A stretch of DNA of 58,131 bases, from contig NZ_BMEX01000015.1 in the NCBI RefSeq assembly GCF_014637345.1, forward strand, positions 1 through 58,131, written 5' to 3'. Every line of letters starts with the position of its first letter. Within the stretch, counting starts at the first letter, position 1. Shown here piece by piece: positions 35,477 to 43,882 of the stretch. Made by a program: the position numbers and the translations under genes. Below the pieces are notes generated by a model. The model searched no databases. It had not been told where the DNA came from and saw only the letters and a list, made by a program, of their open reading frames with translations. The DNA comes from Kroppenstedtia guangzhouensis (GTDB lineage: Bacteria; Bacillota; Bacilli; Thermoactinomycetales; DSM-45169).

Positions 35477-35953
35477 ATGAAAACAGCGGATTTGTGCGAT
35501 TCCTACCATCGGGAGTTGCGGATCTGTGAACCGATCCTGACTTCCTTTGGAGGCAGACGGCGATTCTCAGGTCCGATCACCACCGTAAAAGTCCTGGAAG
35601 ATAATGTGTTGGTCCGAAATGCTCTGGAGAGCGTCTCGGAAGGTTCGGTCCTGGTGGTGGACGGAGGCGGTTCAAAAAAATGCGCCCTGATGGGGGACCG
35701 ACTGGGAGAAATCGCCGTATCCCGCAATCTGTCGGGGGTGATCATCAACGGATGTATCCGGGATTCGGCAGAACTTGCAAAGATGGATCTGGGCGTGTTG
35801 GCCCTGGCGGCGATGCCTCTCAAAAGTAAGAAAGAAGGGAAAGGAGAGCAAAACGTCACAGTGGAGTTTGGAGGAGTTCACTGGGAACCCGGCCATTATG
35901 TATATGCTGATGAAGACGGAATTGTGATCTCCCCGAGAAAATTGGCCCTCTGA
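35477..35953 (+). CDS. RraA-like protein
   Basis: 158 residues: TADLCDSYHRELRICEPIL, GSVLVVDGGGSKKCALMGDR, SGVIINGCIRDSAELAKMDL, VHWEPGHYVYADEDGIVISP. These include the GDxxG-like and RD motifs of the RraA/HMG-aldolase family. In E. coli RraA inhibits RNase E; close relatives are 4-hydroxy-4-methyl-2-oxoglutarate aldolases. Which applies here is open. ATG 35477, AGAAAGGATGAG upstream. Confidence 0.92.
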   Translation: MKTADLCDSYHRELRICEPILTSFGGRRRFSGPITTVKVLEDNVLVRNALESVSEGSVLVVDGGGSKKCALMGDRLGEIAVSRNLSGVIINGCIRDSAELAKMDLGVLALAAMPLKSKKEGKGEQNVTVEFGGVHWEPGHYVYADEDGIVISPRKLAL

Positions 35954-35964
35954 AGGCAAGAAAA

Positions 35965-35993
35965 GCGAAGCGTCATGTGCGCTTCGCCTTTTT
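35965..35993 (+). terminator. rho-independent terminator
   Basis: GCGAAGCG-TCATGTG-CGCTTCGC then CTTTTT, 11 bases after the rraA-like stop. Bases 35994-36307 hold no gene I can support; short open frames there occur on both strands without convincing SDs. Confidence 0.85.
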
Positions 35994-36307
35994 CACTCCT
36001 TTGGAGACCGGAAGACCCGTCACTGGGTGAATTTCATTCATTTTTCCGGAAGGCAAAATCCAAACCCGTGGGTTTGGTGAAAAGAGATGATTCTGGCCTG
36101 CAGAGATTCCAAGTTCTCCAAAGACATCCTGCAACATCTCGCTCACGGATTGGGTATTGCCGGATCCCGCTCCATCAGTCCTTTTAAAGGAACCTCCTGA
36201 ATCTCCAATATTTTATACTTACCGAAAAGTATATCCTTATTCGGAAGTCCTTGTCAATCCAGAATCCATTCCGCCAAAGCAGACCCCATCAAAAAGTTTA
36301 CACCAAT

Positions 36308-37066
36308 CTATTTTTGTTCCTCTTCAAACACAGGATAGGCACTCACTTCCCAATCAGTGGCCGATTTGGTGACCGCAGAGGGAAGTTTTTCGTCATAAGC
36401 CCGAAACCGGGCCTTGCCGCCGGCGGGAATGCCGGGATCCAGATAATCACTGATCACGGCGATCAAGTTCCCTCGTTTGTTCTTGAGGGCCGCAGTGACC
36501 AGGATACTCTCCACCTGTTTGTCGTTGGGATTTTTCACGGTTCCCGTCACTGTGGTGAATCCCCCGTCGTTTGGATCCCGGGAAAGGGATTCTGTTTCCA
36601 TTTTGACCGGAGGGATGTAACTCGGGGTGTAGTCTGCATCCAAAACCATTTCTTTAAGCTCCCCGGTGGATTTGGCCCGGCGGAGGTGAACCGTTGCACC
36701 CACATAAGCCGACTCTCCCGGCTGAATAACCTTGGGTACAATAGTGAAGACCTCTTTTTCAATCAGTTGGCGATCATCTTTCCCCAAAAATCTCAACCGG
36801 GCGGAATCCAGCTGAATCGGCTTTTTTCCGGTGTTCTTGATCTCAGCGGCCCCATGAGCCATCACTTTCCCCTTCGACGTTTTCCATGCCTTCGAAACGG
36901 TGTTGCTTTTGATTTTGTGCTCCTGAGGATCTTTCTCCATTTGTATCGACTTTCCGGGTTTTTCATCTTTTCGGGCTGATTCCCCTTCGGCGGAACAACC
37001 CGCCGCGACCACGGACAATACAGTCAGCAGGCCCAGACCCGCCCGGCTCCATCTGTAAACTGCCAC
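36308..37066 (-). CDS. lipoprotein with FxLYD/DUF-like beta domains
   Basis: 252 residues. GTG 37066 (GGGAGGG upstream) opens a signal peptide with lipobox VVAAGC. Two similar beta-sandwich segments follow (AHGAAEIKNTGKKPIQLDSA; GTVKNPNDKQVESILVTAAL), a pattern seen in FxLYD domains (extracellular, function unclear). Membrane-anchored outside the cell. No partner gene is evident. Confidence 0.8.
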   Translation of the reverse strand: MAVYRWSRAGLGLLTVLSVVAAGCSAEGESARKDEKPGKSIQMEKDPQEHKIKSNTVSKAWKTSKGKVMAHGAAEIKNTGKKPIQLDSARLRFLGKDDRQLIEKEVFTIVPKVIQPGESAYVGATVHLRRAKSTGELKEMVLDADYTPSYIPPVKMETESLSRDPNDGGFTTVTGTVKNPNDKQVESILVTAALKNKRGNLIAVISDYLDPGIPAGGKARFRAYDEKLPSAVTKSATDWEVSAYPVFEEEQK

Positions 37067-37149
37067 GCTTCTCCCTCCCTTTTCTCTGAATCTTCCTTGT
37101 CCAAAATGCCAGGTTTCATATTACCACATCTGAAATCAAAGATAAAAAC

Positions 37150-37167
37150 CCTCCCCAGCTGGGGAGG
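37150..37167 (-). terminator. terminator of the YhdH-like gene
   Basis: CCTCCCC-AGCT-GGGGAGG followed by GTTTTT on the minus strand (to about 37143). Confidence 0.75.
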
Positions 37168-37185
37168 ACAAAGGGTGGCTCTGGG

Positions 37186-38184
37186 TCAGGAGAGCTTCAC
37201 CAGTTTCCGTCCACGAACTCCGCCCCGGAGGATGCTGGACATCGCCGCGGGCAGGTCGTCCAGGGCAACTTCTTCGGCTCCGATCCAATCCAAGAGACCT
37301 TCCGGTTTCAGGTCGGTGGCCAACCGATGCCACACTTTGCGCCGGTATTCATTGGATACGTGGGCGGAGTCGATTCCGAGGAGATGAACCCCCCGCAAGA
37401 TGAATGGATACACCGTCGACGTAAACTTCGCACCCCCTGCCAATCCACTGAGGGCGACAGTGCCGCCAAAACGCATGGTACTGAGAAGATAGGAAAGAGT
37501 CTGACCCCCAACAGGGTCCACCGCTCCGGCCCAGCGGCTTTTGAGCAGAGGACGCTGTTGGGGGTTGGTCAGATCCTCCCGGGACAAAATCTCAGCGGCC
37601 CCCAATCGGCGGAGGTAATCATGGGCGTCAGTTTTTCCCGTCCCGGCAGCCACTGTGTAGCCCCGTTTGGCCAGCATAGCAACAGCGGTGCTGCCCACCC
37701 CGCCCGTGGCTCCGGTGACCAATACGGGACCGTTCTCCGGTTTCAGGCCGTTCTCTTCCATCCGCTGGATCGACATGGCAGCAGTGAAACCGGCGGTCCC
37801 AAGCACCATCGCTTCCTTCAGGGTGAGCCCCTCCGGGAGAGGAATAACCCAATCCCCCGGGATCCGGGCCATTTCACTGAAACCGCCGCTGTGGGAGACA
37901 CCCAGCTCGGCACTGGCGACGATCACTTCCTCCCCTTCCTTGAACCGGGAGTCGCTGGAATGGATCACGGTGCCGGCCAGGTCGATTCCGGGGATCAGAG
38001 GGTACGTTTCCAGGATTCGTCCGTCGGGAATCCCGGCGAGACCATCCTTGTAGTTCACTCCGGACCAAGCGACACGAACTGTGACCTCCCCCGGGGGAAG
38101 CTCATCCAGTGTCATCTCTTTAATTTCGACGGAAAAGGATGTATCAGACTTATCCACAACCAATGCGCGAAACCGGTCAGTCAC
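37186..38184 (-). CDS. YhdH/YhfP family quinone oxidoreductase (acrylyl-CoA reductase type)
   Basis: 332 residues of the zinc-free MDR superfamily: N-terminal GroES-like domain (RVAWSGVNYKDGLAGIPDGR), NADPH-binding VTGATGGVGSTAVAMLAKRG, and SAHVSNEYRRKVWHRLATDL in the family's C-terminal region. Reduces an enone or acrylyl-CoA with NADPH; substrate unproved. GTG 38184 with GAGGAGGGG upstream. Confidence 0.9.
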   Translation of the reverse strand: MTDRFRALVVDKSDTSFSVEIKEMTLDELPPGEVTVRVAWSGVNYKDGLAGIPDGRILETYPLIPGIDLAGTVIHSSDSRFKEGEEVIVASAELGVSHSGGFSEMARIPGDWVIPLPEGLTLKEAMVLGTAGFTAAMSIQRMEENGLKPENGPVLVTGATGGVGSTAVAMLAKRGYTVAAGTGKTDAHDYLRRLGAAEILSREDLTNPQQRPLLKSRWAGAVDPVGGQTLSYLLSTMRFGGTVALSGLAGGAKFTSTVYPFILRGVHLLGIDSAHVSNEYRRKVWHRLATDLKPEGLLDWIGAEEVALDDLPAAMSSILRGGVRGRKLVKLS

Positions 38185-38379
38185 GGATACCCCTCCTCAA
38201 ATAATCGCTCAAATCTATCTTACCACTTTCCGAAAAGCAAGGCGGTTGTTGCTTGGGAATAGGTTGTGAGATCACAGGGGACCCTTATTCCTTCCCTTTG
38301 CTCCCATCATTTGTGAAGAGGGGGACGGCGGGACAGCTCGATCTCTTGCCAACAGCCCATAGCGAGACTGAGACTTCAG

Positions 38380-39855
38380 TCACCAAACATTCCGTTCCTT
38401 CAAGGCCCGGTGCAAATACCCGAGGAAACGGTCCGCCGCATCCCGGGGAGGACGGGTCGCCAAGCTCACCACAATAAACAGAGCCATAGAGATCGTCAAT
38501 CCCCAAACACCGGAAGCTTGTCCCAACCACCGGGCCTGGGTCCACTCCAGGCCGATCACCAGCAAGCCTCCCCCAATCACACTGGCCAACACACCGGAGG
38601 CTGTTCCCCGTCTCCACAAAAACGCCCCCAGGATGGCCGGAACCAACACCAGCAATCCTGCCGAGGAGGCGACAGCCAGCACCGCAATCAGATTCAACTT
38701 CAGACTGGCAAAGGCGTAGGCCAAGACCGCGATCACAGGAATTACGATTTTTCCCACCAGCAGCTGTTTATCCACATCGGCTTTTTTCTGCACGTTTCCA
38801 TAAAGATCCCTGGCGAACAGAGAGGAGAGGGTCAACAGGATCGAGTCCACAGTGGAGATGGCCGCCGCCATAATCCCCACCATCACCACTACGGCCAAGA
38901 TCGGAGGAACCAAATCCGATGCGAGCAACCGAGGGGTGGCCAGATCGGGGGATGAGAGGGACGGAAAATGGACCGCCGCCGAAAATCCCCACAGCACCGC
39001 CACCAGGGTGTACAGGAATCCGAATATGAGAAAAATAATCAGCATTCGACGCATCTCTCCCAGATTTTTCGGCATGAACATCCGCTGACTCACCTGGGGA
39101 TTGGAAATGCTGAAAAAAAACCAAGGCAGGGTGAGCCCGATAAAAGTACTGATGTTAAAAAAGCCATTGCCCGGCACCGCCAGCAACTCCGGTTTCCTCT
39201 CTCCCAGCGTGCCGAAAAAGCTATTGAATCCACCCAGGCCATCAATTACGATCCATACCACCCATGTGGCGGTGATGATCATCACCAGCGCCTGAAAAGC
39301 GTCGGTCCAAGCCACTGAACGCATCCCGGCAATCCAGGATAGGAGCACCGCCAGTGCCGTTGCCAGAACTGCTCCTGTCGTGAAGGAAATACCTCCCCCG
39401 GTCATTCCTTCCAATAGATACCCCACTCCTGCCAATTGAACTGCGCTGTAAGGGATCAGGAACAGACAACTGGCAACAGCGGTCACAGCAGCAACCGCCC
39501 GGCTTCCATAGCGATCCCCCAACATCTCCGAGGGAGTCACATAGCCGAATCGTTTCCCCACCAACCAGAACCTGGGGCCAAAAAATGCGAACAGAACCAT
39601 ACCCGACAGGTAAATCAGTTCAAAGCCGAGAGCTCCCACCCCTCCCTGATAAGTCAGGCCGGCCAGCCCCACCAGCATGAAGGCACTGAAGGTGGTAGCA
39701 CTGTAACTCAAGGCGGCCACTCCGCCTCCGAGGGAGCGTCGGGCCAGAAAGTAGTCGGACAGCGAGATCGCTTTGCCGCTCCGGACCATATAAGCGATCA
39801 GGAGTGAGAGGAGAACATACAGGGCGATCCCCCACCAAACATAAACGGAATTCAT
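38380..39855 (-). CDS. sodium:solute symporter (SSS family)
   Basis: 491 residues from ATG 39855 (GGAGGGATCCCCG upstream). Thirteen membrane helices and typical SSS motifs: LSDYFLARRSLGGGVAALSY, GKRFGYVTPSEMLGDRYGSR, SNPQVSQRMFMPKNLGEMRR. Similar to PanF/YodF-type transporters; substrate unknown. Its ATG overlaps the TGA of the DUF3311 gene (ATGA), so the two are coupled. Confidence 0.92.
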   Translation of the reverse strand: MNSVYVWWGIALYVLLSLLIAYMVRSGKAISLSDYFLARRSLGGGVAALSYSATTFSAFMLVGLAGLTYQGGVGALGFELIYLSGMVLFAFFGPRFWLVGKRFGYVTPSEMLGDRYGSRAVAAVTAVASCLFLIPYSAVQLAGVGYLLEGMTGGGISFTTGAVLATALAVLLSWIAGMRSVAWTDAFQALVMIITATWVVWIVIDGLGGFNSFFGTLGERKPELLAVPGNGFFNISTFIGLTLPWFFFSISNPQVSQRMFMPKNLGEMRRMLIIFLIFGFLYTLVAVLWGFSAAVHFPSLSSPDLATPRLLASDLVPPILAVVVMVGIMAAAISTVDSILLTLSSLFARDLYGNVQKKADVDKQLLVGKIVIPVIAVLAYAFASLKLNLIAVLAVASSAGLLVLVPAILGAFLWRRGTASGVLASVIGGGLLVIGLEWTQARWLGQASGVWGLTISMALFIVVSLATRPPRDAADRFLGYLHRALKERNVW

Positions 39856-40046
39856 CGGGGATCCCTCCACCGGGATGCAATCCAAATATTCACCAATATA
39901 GCGGACACGGCAAAAACGATCCAAAACAGGAAGGCACCCGTCCACGAATAGGTTTGGTTTAAAAGGGTATAAGGCACTCCGTACGCCGATATGATTAAGC
40001 TGATGATCAACAACAACACCCATCGACGTGGATTCACTCTATTCAC
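39852..40046 (-). CDS. DUF3311 small membrane protein
   Basis: 64 residues (61 if GTG 40037 is used, which has the better SD spacing). Two helices: RWVLLLIISLIISAYGVPYT and TGAFLFWIVFAVSAILVNIW. It overlaps the symporter by four bases. Such proteins commonly precede SSS transporters and are thought to be accessory subunits. Confidence 0.85.
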   Translation of the reverse strand: MNRVNPRRWVLLLIISLIISAYGVPYTLLNQTYSWTGAFLFWIVFAVSAILVNIWIASRWRDPR

Positions 40047-40116
40047 CTCTTTTGCGGGATGGAATCATTTGATATAGTGAGCATGTTCAACACTATGATT
40101 TGAAGAGGAGATTTCT

Positions 40117-40995
40117 GTGAACATCCGGATCAGTCCCTTGGCTGCCGCTCGGTTGAACATCCTTCTCCATTGGGAAGGAGAGGGAGAACATCTGGCCGTC
40201 CGGTTGGTTCCGCTCACTTCCGGATGCGGAACTTCTTCCTTCACCCTGGAGCTGACCGAGGTGAGACCCGACGATCTCGTCATCTGGGCGGAAGGGGTCC
40301 CGTTTACCTGTCCAAAATCGGAAAAAACGTGGCTGAACAGACCACTTTTCCATCCATCATCCCCATCCCCCCTCCCGCGGAGGCTGCTGTCTTCCAAAAT
40401 CCAACCCAAGCTGAAAGGAGAGCAGGAAAACGTGATCTCATGGTTGATCGCGATTGGCGTGGGAATCGCAGGATCCTTTGGATATTTCTTGTGGATCCGG
40501 GTCTCCACCTTTGATGGAAAAAGGTTTGTGCCCATCCCCAGACAAGGAGCGATCATACTGGGCGCCTCCCTGGAGGGCCACCGGCCAAGTCCCGCATTGA
40601 AGGAGAGGCTGGCCCAAGCCCTGGAGCTGTATCAGCGTGATTTGGCACCCATCCTGATCCTGTCCGGCGGTTCTCCCCGGGGAAGCATTCCCGAAGCTCT
40701 CGTGATGATGGAATATCTGGTGGAACGGGGTGTCCGGAAACAGGATCTGATTTTAGAAGACCGTTCCACGAATACTGCGGAAAACCTGATCCATTCCAGG
40801 AAGGTACTTTTCAGTCACGACATCCAGGACGTCTATCTGGTGACCCACGATTTCCATATGTACCGAGCGATCCGTTGCGCCCGCCGGGCGAAGCTCTCTG
40901 TCACCCCGGCCCCTGTTGCCAGCCGATCCCTCTGGATGCCTTATCATAAGACCCGGGAGTGCCTGGCACTCATCAAAGATTATTTTGTAAATTGA
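40117..40995 (+). CDS. HesB-like plus YdcF-like (DUF218) composite protein
   Basis: One open frame of 292 residues, GTG 40117 (AGAGGAG upstream). Residues 1-75 resemble HesB/IscA-like core proteins (ISPLAAARLNILLHWEGEGE, LTSGCGTSSFTLELTEV, VPFTCPKSEKTWL). Residues 75-105 are low complexity and look like the scrambled end of that domain. Then a membrane helix (VISWLIAIGVGIAGSFGYFL) leads into a YdcF/ElyC-type DUF218 domain (GAIILGASLEGHRPSPALKE, LSGGSPRGSIPEALVMMEYL, EDRSTNTAENLIHSRKVL, VTHDFHMYRAIRCARRA). An internal GTG (40432) preceded by AAAGGAG could start the second domain alone. Either a true fusion or two genes joined by loss of the first stop. Confidence 0.8.
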   Translation: MNIRISPLAAARLNILLHWEGEGEHLAVRLVPLTSGCGTSSFTLELTEVRPDDLVIWAEGVPFTCPKSEKTWLNRPLFHPSSPSPLPRRLLSSKIQPKLKGEQENVISWLIAIGVGIAGSFGYFLWIRVSTFDGKRFVPIPRQGAIILGASLEGHRPSPALKERLAQALELYQRDLAPILILSGGSPRGSIPEALVMMEYLVERGVRKQDLILEDRSTNTAENLIHSRKVLFSHDIQDVYLVTHDFHMYRAIRCARRAKLSVTPAPVASRSLWMPYHKTRECLALIKDYFVN

Positions 40996-41206
40996 AAGGC
41001 CTTGGAACCGGGCGGCCATAACCATATTCATTTTACTGATTTCGATTCCATGGGGAAAGTCTCAATGATCTCCAGTCACAACAAATATCCCCCTTTGACC
41101 ATACCAAGGGATTTTGTATATTGCCAACTTCCTGCCTTCGTGCGTTCTTGGACCGTCGGGGTTGGGTTTCACATTTCGGCGCAAGTTTTTAGCCGACACG
41201 CCTGCT
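40996..41206. other. gene-free spacer with repeat pieces
   Basis: GTGCGTTCTTGG (about 41140) and GGGTTGGGTTTCACAT (about 41158) match pieces of the MITE-like copies at 18989-19052 and 33283-33432. No gene seen. Confidence 0.4.
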
Positions 41207-41998
41207 TCAACGGTCCCATCCAAACAGCCGGGAAGCGTTGGCCGTGGTCTGTCTGGCCAGTTGCGGGAGGGAAATCTTTTTGATTTGGGACACGGCCTCC
41301 GCCGTACGTCGCACCCAGGCCGGCTCGGCGGGATGTCCACAGAAGGGGCCGCTGTAGCTCCAGGGGGCATCGGTCTCCAGCAACAGGGAAGAGTCCGGGA
41401 TGTGCCGCACCAACTCCCGATCCCGTTGCCGGTAGCACACCTCAGGAGTGACCGATACATAATAACCCGCCCCGACGATAGCGTTCACCACCGGTGCAGG
41501 TGCTTTCAGCCAATGAAAAACCGCCTTTCGCACACGATAAGTCTGAAGCATGCGGAAGACTGTCTCCGCCCTATCATGAACAGCGTGAAGAAGAACAGGC
41601 AAGTCCAACTCCACTGCTGTCTGCAAAAAGCGTTCCAACACGCTGAGATGTTCCGGATCCGGTGCCTCTTTCCTTTCCTCCGGAGACAGGGAGTACCAGG
41701 GAAGTCCCACCTCCCCCACCCCACAGAGTGAATCACGATGCTCCCGGATCTGGCGGAGAACGATCTTTACTTGTGCCCAGTCCACCGGTTGCTCCGGATG
41801 ATAACCGAAAGCAACTTCCATAAAATCCGGGTGTTCCTGTTTCAACCGCAACAGTTTCACCCCTGATTTCCCGTCGCTTCCCACTCCCACCGCCCGGACC
41901 ACCCCCGCTAAACGGGCACGGCTGAGGAGATCCGGCCATTCTTCCAAGGAAATCTGGTCCCCGTGAACATGGGTATCCACCAACTCCATGGGTCCCAT
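41207..41998 (-). CDS. TatD family metal-dependent hydrolase
   Basis: 263 residues, amidohydrolase TIM barrel. Metal ligands: DTHVHGD at the start, GEVGLPW, LLHAVHD, VFHWL and LLLETDAPWSYSG. TatD enzymes are 3'-5' exonucleases on DNA/RNA with a role in repair. ATG 41998 is chosen (GGGGAG 8 bases upstream). It overlaps or abuts the DUF309 stop, so the two form an operon. Confidence 0.9.
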   Translation of the reverse strand: MGPMELVDTHVHGDQISLEEWPDLLSRARLAGVVRAVGVGSDGKSGVKLLRLKQEHPDFMEVAFGYHPEQPVDWAQVKIVLRQIREHRDSLCGVGEVGLPWYSLSPEERKEAPDPEHLSVLERFLQTAVELDLPVLLHAVHDRAETVFRMLQTYRVRKAVFHWLKAPAPVVNAIVGAGYYVSVTPEVCYRQRDRELVRHIPDSSLLLETDAPWSYSGPFCGHPAEPAWVRRTAEAVSQIKKISLPQLARQTTANASRLFGWDR

Positions 41999-42003
41999 CG
42001 TGC

Positions 42004-42456
42004 TCACTCCCCTCTCTTCCCGGTTTTTCCCCTTTGTTCGATCCGGACTTCCCGTCCCATCGCCTCCACCCGCTCCTGCAACAACGGATCCAACACCCGG
42101 ATGTCCAGGTGTTGTTCGGGGAAGGGAGGCTCCTTTAACTCTTCCAAAACATCTAGACGGGCTCGTGCATCCTGGCGGAAAGCCGCCAGATCGATCCCCA
42201 GGGCATCCTCCGGCTGGTACTCCAATTTACCCAGGGCCCCCCGAAACAGTTTCCTGGCCCCGTTCACATTGCCGTTTCGATGATGATACAACGCCACCGC
42301 CACCTGCAGCAGCCCCTGATAGAGCGGATCCCTCCCCTCTTCCATCCACAGCTCTTCCAGAACCTCATGGCATTCATAATAGTCCCGATCTCCATTGAAA
42401 TGGTGAATAAACTTGACAAACAGCGGCGAATATCTACGGTCGTCAACGGGCTGCAA
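42004..42456 (-). CDS. DUF309 protein
   Basis: 150 residues, all helical. The family signature DRDYYECHEVLEELWMEEGR (HxxxExxW) is followed by QGLLQVAVALYHHRNGNVNG. TTG 42456 with GGAGGGG 4-5 bases upstream. Conserved in bacilli; function unknown. Confidence 0.9.
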   Translation of the reverse strand: MQPVDDRRYSPLFVKFIHHFNGDRDYYECHEVLEELWMEEGRDPLYQGLLQVAVALYHHRNGNVNGARKLFRGALGKLEYQPEDALGIDLAAFRQDARARLDVLEELKEPPFPEQHLDIRVLDPLLQERVEAMGREVRIEQRGKTGKRGE

Positions 42457-42542
42457 CCGGACCCCTCCTTTTTTCCAGTCATCGGTACCGGGTGAATTTT
42501 CCGATTCAATCCTATAAAATAATAGCAGAGAGGAGCGATGGG

Positions 42543-42779
42543 ATGAACCTGGATGAAGCGACCCGGGAAAACTTGAATCGGATGATCGAGTCGATCAAGA
42601 ACCACCTGAATCTGGTCAACGCCTCCCTGATCCGTCCGGAAGATTACAGTTTGGAAGATTATGATGAAATCCGGGACTTGTTTGAGATGACCGAGAAGAA
42701 GAAAGGCAAGTTTACCATGATGGAGCTGGAAGGCATTCTCGAAGAACTCGGCGACCTGAGAAAAAACAGCCGAGGCTGA
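42543..42779 (+). CDS. UPF0435/DUF1128 protein (YfkK-like)
   Basis: 78 residues: NLNRMIESIKNHLNLVNASL, RPEDYSLEDYDEIRDLFEMT, KFTMMELEGILEELGDLRK, matching the YfkK family. ATG 42543 with GGAG 7 bases upstream. Divergent from the DUF309-TatD pair. Function unknown. Confidence 0.9.
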   Translation: MNLDEATRENLNRMIESIKNHLNLVNASLIRPEDYSLEDYDEIRDLFEMTEKKKGKFTMMELEGILEELGDLRKNSRG

Positions 42780-42806
42780 AAAAACCGCCTGTCGGCGGTT
42801 TTTTCA
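42779..42806. terminator. bidirectional terminator
   Basis: AAAAAACCGCC-TGTC-GGCGGTTTTTT between the convergent UPF0435 and thioesterase genes. Confidence 0.88.
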
Positions 42807-43199
42807 TACAGAGAAATGTCGGGCCAGCTCTGTCGGAACCGGCACGCTTTTCCGCGTCTTCAAATCGATGGTGACACTGACCACCTCCGCATCGGCCACC
42901 CGCTCTCCCTGTTCATTTTCAATGATGTGTTCCAGTACATAGCTGGTGCGTCCCACTTTCAGAGGCCGGGTCTTGATGGTCAGGTGTTGGCCCAGCAAGG
43001 CTTCTTTGCGATAGTTGATATTAATATTGACGGTCACAGTACCGACGTTCATCTCCGTGAACCGGTCAAAGGGAAGTTCCGCCTTGTTATACCAGTCTTC
43101 CCGTCCCCACTCCATATACTCCAGATATTTTGCGTTGTTCACATGACCCATGACGTCAATCTCCGTCGGACGCACCTCAATCTCAATCGCTGTCTCCAC
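42804..43199 (-). CDS. 4HBT-family thioesterase
   Basis: 131-residue hot-dog protein: IEVRPTEIDVMGHVNNAKYL with the catalytic Asp, EYMEWGREDWYNKAEL, and NININYRKEALLGQHLTI. GTG 43199 with GGGAGAGG upstream. Only about 60 bases lie between it and the bacteriocin ATPase. Acyl-CoA substrate unknown. Confidence 0.9.
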   Translation of the reverse strand: METAIEIEVRPTEIDVMGHVNNAKYLEYMEWGREDWYNKAELPFDRFTEMNVGTVTVNININYRKEALLGQHLTIKTRPLKVGRTSYVLEHIIENEQGERVADAEVVSVTIDLKTRKSVPVPTELARHFSV

Positions 43200-43261
43200 T
43201 CCGTCCTCTCCCTTCCCCCTGAACAGGATTTGCGGTTATTCTACCATTCTTCCGTGATGGT

Positions 43262-43879
43262 CTACAACGCCAACCGCTCCGGTGCCCGGCGGGCAAGCTG
43301 TAAATCATGGGTCACCAGCAGCACCGTTTTCCCTTGGATATGTAACTCCTCCAATAGCGAAAAAATATGATCCGCATTTTTCGTGTCCAGATTTCCCGTG
43401 GGCTCATCAGCAAAAATATAGCGGCTGTCTTTGGCAATCATCCGTGCAAAGGCCACGCGTTGCTGCTCACCCCCGCTCAATGCGTATACCTTCTTCTTCT
43501 CAACCCCTTTTAAACCGACGCGCTCCAAGGATTCGGCAATAATCCGTCCCCGATCGTCCCCTTTTTGATAGCGCAAAGCAATCCGGATATTCTCTTCCAC
43601 CGTTTCATTGGGTATTAAGGCGTAGTTTTGAAAGAGATAGCCGATCGTGTGCCGGCGCAACATCATTTTCTCCCGTTTGCCCGGGTTCGTTTTACCCGCA
43701 ATGGTGATCTCACCAGCATCCGGTTTTTCCAGCAAGCTGAGCATATTTAAAAGGGTCGTTTTGCCCGCTCCGCTCTCCCCGGTGATCGCTAAAAAGGAAC
43801 CCTCCTCCACGCGTAAATGGTAATCGGCAAACAAGGTACGTCCACCCAATATTTTTGTAATCCCTTTGGCTTCAATCAT
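43262..43879 (-). CDS. ABC ATPase of the bacteriocin cluster
   Basis: 205 residues of the LolD/MacB type: Walker A GESGAGKTT, Q-loop YLFQNYAL, signature ALSGGEQQRVAFAR, Walker B YIFADEPTGNLD, H-loop LLVTHD, all intact. It starts 3 bases after the DUF1430 gene stop, so coupled. In lactococcin-972-type clusters this ATPase and the DUF1430 permease export the bacteriocin and/or give immunity. Visibly more AT-rich than neighbours. Confidence 0.92.
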   Translation of the reverse strand: MIEAKGITKILGGRTLFADYHLRVEEGSFLAITGESGAGKTTLLNMLSLLEKPDAGEITIAGKTNPGKREKMMLRRHTIGYLFQNYALIPNETVEENIRIALRYQKGDDRGRIIAESLERVGLKGVEKKKVYALSGGEQQRVAFARMIAKDSRYIFADEPTGNLDTKNADHIFSLLEELHIQGKTVLLVTHDLQLARRAPERLAL

Positions 43880-43882
43880 CCC

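Noticed and set aside
35994-36307. Short open frames on both strands between the RraA-like gene and the lipoprotein gene
   Set aside because: Frames of 36-55 codons occur on both strands, none with a convincing SD or family; left as a gene-free stretch.
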